A stretch of 64,000 nt of DNA. It comes from Sediminimonas qiaohouensis DSM 21189. GTDB lineage: Bacteria; Pseudomonadota; Alphaproteobacteria; Rhodobacterales; Rhodobacteraceae. Within the stretch, counting starts at the first letter, position 1, and every line of letters begins with the position of its first letter. Shown here piece after piece: positions 58,265-64,000 of the stretch. A program made the translations under genes and the position numbers. The notes under the pieces were generated by a model. It saw only the letters and a list, made by a program, of their open reading frames with translations. It was not told the origin of the DNA and made no database searches. Where the stretch lies: assembly GCF_000423645.1 (NCBI RefSeq), contig NZ_AUIJ01000001.1, positions 248,001-312,000 on the forward strand, written 5' to 3'.

Positions 58265-58409
58265 TGTTCACCCTGATTAGGTTGAGGCGTTTCCGGTTCA
58301 TATCATAGTCGGCACCGCTTTTGCGGAAATCCGGTTGTCCTGATGCTGCAAAGGACCATAATCTTGTTCACAAGACAACAAATCCCATTGCGGCAAACGG
58401 ACGCTGTTT

Positions 58410-58423
58410 TTGATTTAGATCAA
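58410..58423. promoter_or_regulatory. Perfect FNR/FnrL-type box
   Basis: TTGATTTAGATCAA matches TTGAT-N4-ATCAA exactly. It is centred about 40 bases before the tldD start and 152 before ctaC. FnrL is the oxygen-sensing regulator of Rhodobacteraceae, and control of an aa3 oxidase by it would make sense. Which gene responds, and in which direction, is not shown by sequence. Confidence 0.75.
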
Positions 58424-58456
58424 ATTCCCCCCGCTGAAAAGACTGGAAAAATAAAC

Positions 58457-59881
58457 ATGCCCGATATGCCTTTCCGGCCCTTCGAAGACTCGCTTGACCC
58501 CGATGGCGCCCTTGCCCTGTTGCGCGAAGCGACCGACGGGGCCGATGATGGCGAGCTTTTTCTCGAACGGCGCCGGTCCGAGGCGCTGGTTTTCGATGAT
58601 GGCCGCATTCGCACCGCCAGCTATGACGCGGCCGAGGGATTCGGCCTTCGATCGGTGCGGGGCGAGGTCACCGGCTACGCCCATTCCTCCGAGATGTCCG
58701 AGCCCGCACTGCGCCGCGCGGTCGAAACCGCCCGCCTCGCGGTGCAGGGCGGCGGCGGCACCCTTGCCGGCAGTCCGACACCGACAAATTACCGACGTTA
58801 TACAGACGGCGATCCGATCGCCGGTGCGCCCTTTCCCGTCAAGATCGACACCCTGCGCGAGATAGACGCATTCGCGCGCGATCTCGACACCCGCGTCGTG
58901 CAAGTCAGCGCCACCATCGCCGCCTCCCTGCAAGAGGTCGAGATCCTGCGCCCCGATGGCCTGCATATCAGGGACGTGCGCCCAATGACGCGACTCAACG
59001 TCAGCGTCATCGTCGAACAGGATGGCCGCCGCGAACAGGGCACCGCTGGCGGCGGCGGGCGAGTCCTGCTCGATGGTTTGCTCGATCCCGCCGATTGGCA
59101 GGCCAAGACCCAAGAGGCACTGCGCATCGCCCTGGTCAACCTGCGGGCAGAGGCGGCACCGGCGGGCGTGATGGACGTCGTGCTTGGCCCCGGCTGGCCC
59201 GGCATCCTCCTGCACGAGGCGATCGGCCACGGCCTTGAGGGGGATTTCAACCGCAAGGGCAGCTCCGCCTTCGCCGGCCTCATGGGACAGCGGATCGCAG
59301 CACCCGGCGTTACCGTGGTGGATGACGGCACCATCCCCGACCGGCGCGGCTCCATCACCGTGGACGACGAGGGCACACCGTCGCGCCGCAACACCCTGAT
59401 CGAAGACGGCGTTCTGGTCGGATACATGCAGGACCGCCAAAACGCGCGCCTGATGGGGGTCGAGGCCACCGGCAACGGCCGCCGCGAAAGCTATGCGCAC
59501 GCGCCCATGCCCCGGATGACCAACACTTGCATGCTGGGCGGGGAAACCGACCCCGCGGATATCCTCGCCGATCTGGCGGACGGGATCTATGCCGTCGGCT
59601 TTGGCGGCGGGCAGGTGGACATCACCAACGGCAAGTTCGTCTTTTCCTGCACCGAGGCCTACCGCGTTCAGAACGGACGCGTCGGCGCGCCGGTCAAGGG
59701 CGCGACCCTCATCGGGGACGGCGCGACGGCGTTGCAGAAAATTCGCGCGCTAGGCAATGACATGGCGCTTGATCCCGGCATGGGCAACTGCGGCAAGGCC
59801 GGGCAATGGGTGCCCGTCGGAGTGGGACAGCCGACCGTCATGATCGGGGGGCTGACCGTGGGCGGCTCCGCCGCAGGATAG
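58457..59881 (+). CDS. tldD: TldD metalloprotease
   Basis: Subunit of the TldD/TldE zinc protease that trims small peptides and modified peptides such as microcins or CcdA. The 474 residues have the zinc motif HEAIGH (253-258) in GILLHEAIGHGLEGDF, and the later GTIPDRRGSITVDDEGTP and MLGGETDPADILADL. TldE is not in the window. ATG 58457 is taken at the family start. It diverges from ctaC; the 3' end overlaps the opposing EamA gene by 44 bp. Confidence 0.96.
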   Translation: MPDMPFRPFEDSLDPDGALALLREATDGADDGELFLERRRSEALVFDDGRIRTASYDAAEGFGLRSVRGEVTGYAHSSEMSEPALRRAVETARLAVQGGGGTLAGSPTPTNYRRYTDGDPIAGAPFPVKIDTLREIDAFARDLDTRVVQVSATIAASLQEVEILRPDGLHIRDVRPMTRLNVSVIVEQDGRREQGTAGGGGRVLLDGLLDPADWQAKTQEALRIALVNLRAEAAPAGVMDVVLGPGWPGILLHEAIGHGLEGDFNRKGSSAFAGLMGQRIAAPGVTVVDDGTIPDRRGSITVDDEGTPSRRNTLIEDGVLVGYMQDRQNARLMGVEATGNGRRESYAHAPMPRMTNTCMLGGETDPADILADLADGIYAVGFGGGQVDITNGKFVFSCTEAYRVQNGRVGAPVKGATLIGDGATALQKIRALGNDMALDPGMGNCGKAGQWVPVGVGQPTVMIGGLTVGGSAAG

Positions 59882-60830
59882 GCGACCCCTCTAGCCTTCC
59901 GGGTTTCGACACCGCGGCGCGCCCCAGGCGCCGGGAAAACAACCGGCCATCGGTTACGATGATGCCCAGCGCTATGATCGCAAACCCGATCCACGCCTCC
60001 GGCCCAATCCTTTCCCCAAGGAAAGCCGCGCCAAGGCTGATTGCAAAGGGCGGAATAAGCAGCGTCACCAATAGCAGGTTGGCCGCCCCCGCGCGGGCAA
60101 GGATGGCAAAGTACAGGACATAGGCCAGGGCCGTAGACAACGATGCAATGCCAATCAACGCGCCCCATACCTGCCATGACAGATCAGGGTCCGGCGGGCC
60201 ATCAACCAGTATCACGACGGGCACCATCAACAGGCTGCTACCTGTCAACATTCCCAAAGCGTTCACCAAGGGCGGCTGCCCGGCCAGCGCCCGACGCCCC
60301 CAGACACCGGCCAGCGCATAAGATATGGCCGCCCCCAAAACTGCCAGTTGCGCCAGATTGCCGGGATCGAGACCGCTCAACGCCTCCGGCCCCATGACAT
60401 AAGCCACTCCCGCCAGCGCCAGAACTGCACCGGCGACTTTCCTCTTGCTCAAAGGTTCGTCGGCCAGAAGAAGCCCCGCCAGCAACGCCCCGAAAACCGC
60501 CGTTGTCCCGTTGAGGATCGACGCGAGGCCACTGTCGATGCGCGTCTGCCCCCAGAAGATCAATGAAAAGGGAATGGCATTGTTGAGCGCGCCCATGACC
60601 AGATAAGCCCCCCAGACCCGCGGTGACCGGGGCAAGGTCAAACCGCGCAGGCGCACGATCAGGAAAAGGATCGGCAAGGCCCAGACTACCCTGTGCAAGG
60701 TGATCGTGAGCGGCGGCACCTCGGTCAAGGCAACTTCCGCGAAAAAGAAGGAGCCCCCCCAAACCGCCGCAAGCGACACAAGCATGAGGACGGAGCCCAA
60801 TTCCAGTTTCGGAACGGCGAGTCTTGTCAT
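59838..60830 (-). CDS. EamA/DMT-family transporter
   Basis: About 330 residues, ten predicted helices in two EamA repeats (LVSLAAVWGGSFFFAEVALTE... and ISYALAGVWGRRALAG), with FLGERIGPEAWIGFAIIALG at the end of the second repeat. The basic C-terminal tail (about 25 residues rich in Arg/Ser) is encoded partly antisense to tldD and may be a late-stop extension. ATG 60830 is preferred over 60848. The substrate is unknown. Confidence 0.9.
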   Translation of the reverse strand: MTRLAVPKLELGSVLMLVSLAAVWGGSFFFAEVALTEVPPLTITLHRVVWALPILFLIVRLRGLTLPRSPRVWGAYLVMGALNNAIPFSLIFWGQTRIDSGLASILNGTTAVFGALLAGLLLADEPLSKRKVAGAVLALAGVAYVMGPEALSGLDPGNLAQLAVLGAAISYALAGVWGRRALAGQPPLVNALGMLTGSSLLMVPVVILVDGPPDPDLSWQVWGALIGIASLSTALAYVLYFAILARAGAANLLLVTLLIPPFAISLGAAFLGERIGPEAWIGFAIIALGIIVTDGRLFSRRLGRAAVSKPGRLEGSPILRRSRPRSAPRS

Positions 60831-61165
60831 CGTGATGCTGGTCCCCATTGTGCGATTGATGCATGATGGCCTACCCCGCCCTCACCACGGGGGCGACCCG
60901 TTTCTTGCTCATACGGGCTCCGAACCGAGCGCTCTATTCACCCTTGCGCCCCCGGACCCGGCTCACCGGCAGGCCACCGATGCGATACCGATGCTATACC
61001 GACGTGATGCCGACAGGACCGAGCGCCTCAAGCGCTGAAATATTTAATATCATATATCAATATGTTACAAGGCATCCTCACAAAATCTGCGACTCAGCCG
61101 CATTCGATTTACCCTCCGTTAACCGACAGCGCCCAATAGTGGCCTTGCAAGCAGACGGAGTCGTG
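60831..61165. other. 335-bp divergent gap before dprA
   Basis: GC-rich on the left, with four 11-bp repeat units (60976-61019), then an abrupt AT-rich stretch at 61036-61075 (gaaatatttaatatcatata), which is a good place for the dprA promoter or for DNA bending. An inverted repeat gagcgcctcaagcgct (61020-61035) lies between them. I see no gene. Confidence 0.55.
60976..61019 (+). repeat. Four phased 11-bp repeats upstream of dprA
   Basis: Units accgatgcgat, accgatgctat, accgacgtgat and gccgacaggac follow each other directly, with decay toward the right. The 11-bp spacing puts each unit on the same face of the helix. Confidence 0.7.
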
Positions 61166-62317
61166 ATGACCGAGGAACACAATCCTTCTTCCACTCACCC
61201 CCTACTCCCACCCACCACGGAAGATGATCGGGTGTCGTGGCTTCGTCTCTTGCGCTCTCGCCGTGTCGGGCCCAGCACGTTTTACCGCCTGATGTCCGAG
61301 CATGGCAGCGCGCAAGCCGCGCTCGCGGCACTTCCGGGCATCGCGCAGGCCGCCGGGGTCGCCAGCTACGCCCCCTGCCCCGAGGACACCGCCATCGCCG
61401 AGATGCGCGCCGCGCAAACCGCCGGCGCACGCATGATCTGTTTCGGCGAGGCCGAGTATCCAACTACCCTTGCCGAGATCGGCGATGCCCCGCCCCTGTT
61501 GTGGGCAATCGGCGACATGAGCATCCTGCAGCGCCCCATGATCGCGCTTGTCGGCGCCCGCAACGCCAGTTCGCTGGGCACGCGCATGGCCCGCGCCCTT
61601 GCGGCCGAACTGGGACAAGCGGGCTATGTCGTTGTCTCGGGCCTTGCCCGCGGCGTCGATACCGCCGCGCATGCCGCCGCACTCGATAGCGGCACGCTGG
61701 CGGTGCTGGCGGGCGGGGTTGATGTGCTTTACCCATCTGAGAACGCGCGCCTTGCCAACGACATCACCGCGCATGGCCTGCGCCTGTCGGAACAACCGAT
61801 GGGCATGACACCGCAAGCGCGCCATTTCCCGCGCCGCAACCGGATCATCAGCGGCCTATGCCCCGCCATCGTCGTGGTCGAGGCAGCAGCGAAATCCGGC
61901 AGCCTGATCACCGCGCGCACCGCCTTGGACCAGGGGCGCGAGGTGCTGGCAGTGCCCGGCCATCCCTTTGACGCCCGCGCCGCGGGCTGCAACATGCTGA
62001 TCCGCGATGGCGCCGCGCTGGTGCGCAACGCCCGCGACGTGATAAGCGTCCTCGCCCCGATCGAGGCCTCGCAGCCGCAGCTTGACCTCGGCACGCCGCA
62101 GCCGCCAGAGACGCCCAAGGCTCCGAAACGCACCCTTCGCGAAACCGCAGCCCTGCACGGCGAGATACTGCAACGCCTTGGCCCCAGCCCGCTGGCCGAG
62201 GATCAGCTTATTCGCGATCTGAACGCCCCCGCGCGCGTAATCGCCCCGGCGCTTGTCGATCTGGAACTGGATGGCAAGATCAGGCGCAGCGCCGGCGGCC
62301 TTCTGGCCCTGGGGTGA
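61166..62317 (+). CDS. dprA: DNA-processing protein DprA
   Basis: Protects incoming single-stranded DNA and loads RecA in natural transformation. About 383 residues: an N-terminal SAM-like part ([19 protein letters not shown]), the Rossmann-fold core (ALVGARNASSLGTRMARALA, VVSGLARGVDTAAHAAAL, GSLITARTALDQGREVLAVPG), and a C-terminal winged helix (LGPSPLAEDQLIRDLN). ATG 61166 has a fair ribosome-binding site (cggag); the earlier in-frame extension covers the promoter. It is followed by topA, a common pairing. Confidence 0.96.
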   Translation: MTEEHNPSSTHPLLPPTTEDDRVSWLRLLRSRRVGPSTFYRLMSEHGSAQAALAALPGIAQAAGVASYAPCPEDTAIAEMRAAQTAGARMICFGEAEYPTTLAEIGDAPPLLWAIGDMSILQRPMIALVGARNASSLGTRMARALAAELGQAGYVVVSGLARGVDTAAHAAALDSGTLAVLAGGVDVLYPSENARLANDITAHGLRLSEQPMGMTPQARHFPRRNRIISGLCPAIVVVEAAAKSGSLITARTALDQGREVLAVPGHPFDARAAGCNMLIRDGAALVRNARDVISVLAPIEASQPQLDLGTPQPPETPKAPKRTLRETAALHGEILQRLGPSPLAEDQLIRDLNAPARVIAPALVDLELDGKIRRSAGGLLALG

Positions 62318-62415
62318 TCGGAAACGGCCACGCAATACCGCGCATTGACAATTCCTTGCTGTGCCCCACATGGTCCGCCGCCATGGATACGGGACCGAGT
62401 CGAAAGGAATATCAA

Positions 62416-64000
62416 TGCCAGTCGTTGTTGTAGAATCTCCGGCCAAGGCCAAGACGATCAACAAATATCTCGGCTCGGACTACACCGTTCTGGCATCATA
62501 CGGACACGTGCGCGACCTGCCCCCAAAGGATGGATCGGTGGACCCCGAGCACGACTTCGCCATGAAATGGGAGGTCGGAACAGACGCCCGCAAACACGTC
62601 AAGGCAATCGCCGATGCGCTGGCCGATGACCCCGACCTGATCCTCGCGACCGACCCCGACCGCGAAGGCGAAGCCATCAGTTGGCACCTCGAAGAGGCCC
62701 TGCGCAAACGCCGCGCCCTGAAAAAAGATACGCCCGTCAGCCGCGTCGTGTTCAACGCCATCACCAAGACCGCCGTCACCGAGGCGATGAACAACCCACG
62801 CGACATCGACGCGCCGCTGGTCGAGGCATATCTCGCCCGCCGCGCGCTCGACTACCTCGTCGGCTTCAACCTCAGCCCCGTGTTGTGGCGCAAGCTGCCC
62901 GGTGCCAAATCCGCCGGGCGCGTGCAATCGGTCTGCCTGCGCCTCATCGTCGAGCGCGAGATGGAGATCGAAGCGTTCAAGCCGCGCGAATACTGGACGG
63001 TCAAGGCACAACTCACCACCCCGCGCGGGCAGGAATACGAGGCCCGCCTGACCGTGCTCGCCGGCAGCAAGCTTGATAAATACGGGATCGAGAACGAGAC
63101 CCAGGCCGAAATGGCAGTGCAGGCGATCACCTCGCGCGATCTGACCGTCACCTCGGTCGAGGCGAAGCCGGCCAACCGCAACCCCTCGGCGCCGTTCATG
63201 ACATCGACCCTGCAACAGGAGGCCAGCCGCAAGTTCGGCATGGGCGCGCGCCAATGCATGAGCGCGGCGCAACGCCTCTACGAGGCGGGGCACATCACCT
63301 ACATGCGGACCGACGGCATCGACATGGCCCCCGAGGCCGTGATGGCCGCGCGCGACGCGATCAAGACCCGCTACGGCGAGGATTACGTGCCTAAATCCCC
63401 GCGCATGTACAAGAACAAGGCCAAGAACGCCCAGGAAGCGCATGAATGTATCCGCCCCACCGACATGACCCGCGACGCCGCCGCGCTCCGGCTGTCGGAC
63501 AGCGATCAGCGCAAGCTTTACGATCTGATCTGGAAGCGTACGCTGGCCTGCCAAATGTCCGCCGCGCGGTTGGAGCGGACCACCGTCGATATCGGTAGCG
63601 CCGATGGCCAGGTCGGCCTGCGCGCGACAGGCCAGGTGATGCTGTTCGACGGCTTCCTGAAGGTTTACGAGGAAGGGCGCGACGACACCGCCGCGGATGA
63701 CGACGACCGCCGCCTGCCCCAGATCATGCAGGGCGAGGCCGCAGGGAAAAACGGCGTCACACCCGAGCAGCACTTCACCCAACCGCCGCCGCGCTATACC
63801 GAGGCAACGCTGGTCAAGCGGATGGAAGAGCTGGGCATCGGGCGCCCCTCGACCTACGCCAGCGTGATCGGCACGATCCAGGACCGCGAATATGTCCGCA
63901 AGGAGGGCAACCGCCTGTTTCCCGAGGACAAGGGGCGCATCGTCACGGTTTTCTTGATGAATTTCTTCCGGCGCTACGTGGAATACGATTTCACCGCCGA
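62416..64000 (+). CDS. topA: DNA topoisomerase I, 3' end missing
   Basis: Relaxes negative supercoils by single-strand passage (type IA). The first ~528 residues are present; the gene runs off the right edge. The TOPRIM domain has the acidic residues in VVVESPAKAKTINKYLG and LILATDPDREGEAISWH (Glu 7; Asp 80, Asp 82 and Glu 84), and the active-site tyrosine is 296 in HITYMRTDGIDMAPEA. ATG 62416 follows gaaagga. dprA is 98 bp upstream on the same strand. Confidence 0.97.

Overview
The window is a 64-kb chromosomal stretch from a GC-rich alphaproteobacterium, almost certainly Rhodobacteraceae (Roseobacter/Rhodobacter-like). The pointers are family resemblance and gene order: tldD divergent from ctaC-ctaB-(small)-ctaG-ctaE-surf1-thrC-M16 peptidase, a pccB/pccA/mcm propionyl-CoA cluster beside a PccR-type regulator, a bet/cho choline module, and a hut operon using the five-step HutF/HutG route. 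It looks like core genome. I see no rRNA, tRNA, CRISPR array, transposase, integrase or phage gene.

Layout. 1-3.7 kb: polyphosphate metabolism (ppk1, cut by the left edge, and ppx). 3.9-7.3 kb: small enzymes (exported protein, EEP-family hydrolase coupled to a TerB/J-domain protein, GNAT, VOC). 7.5-19.0 kb: propionyl-CoA to succinyl-CoA module (mcm, pccA, pccB and the ScfR-family regulator pccR) interleaved with small exported or lipoprotein genes and a Bcr/CflA-type efflux pump. 19.3-20.1 kb: YdcH-like and hemerythrin proteins. 20.5-27.4 kb: choline uptake (choXWV, +) divergent from choline-to-glycine-betaine oxidation (betI-betB-betA, -), with a likely BetI operator between. 27.5-29.0 kb: EamA and ArgO/LysE exporters. 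29.3-37.0 kb: histidine utilisation (hutI-hutH-hutG-hutU on -, hutF-hutC on +) with a HutC-like operator in the divergent gap. 37.3-50.7 kb: housekeeping and salvage genes (YebC, SLC13 transporter, YmdB, 5-formyl-THF cyclo-ligase, MgtE, guanine deaminase, EcsC, MTA phosphorylase, apt, a D-2-hydroxyacid dehydrogenase and others). 50.8-58.3 kb: the aa3-type cytochrome oxidase subunit II/III and assembly operon, running with overlapping genes into threonine synthase, an M16 peptidase and a GNAT. 58.4-64 kb: tldD, EamA, dprA and topA (cut by the right edge).

The catabolic blocks fit together. Propionyl-CoA made from amino acids, odd-chain acids or the ethylmalonyl-CoA pathway enters the TCA cycle through PCC and MCM. 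Histidine goes to glutamate. Choline becomes glycine betaine, an osmoprotectant and further nutrient.

The least explained material lies between genes. A dispersed element of roughly 160-240 bp with inverted-repeat ends occurs in three full copies, one miniature and one end fragment. A composite terminator-like element occurs three times. There is a 25-bp tandem repeat at the end of an EamA gene, an 11-bp phased repeat upstream of dprA, and a hairpin-plus-terminator unit near 12.9 kb that could be a small RNA. No dramatic new protein system is visible. The dispersed element family is the best candidate for something under-described.
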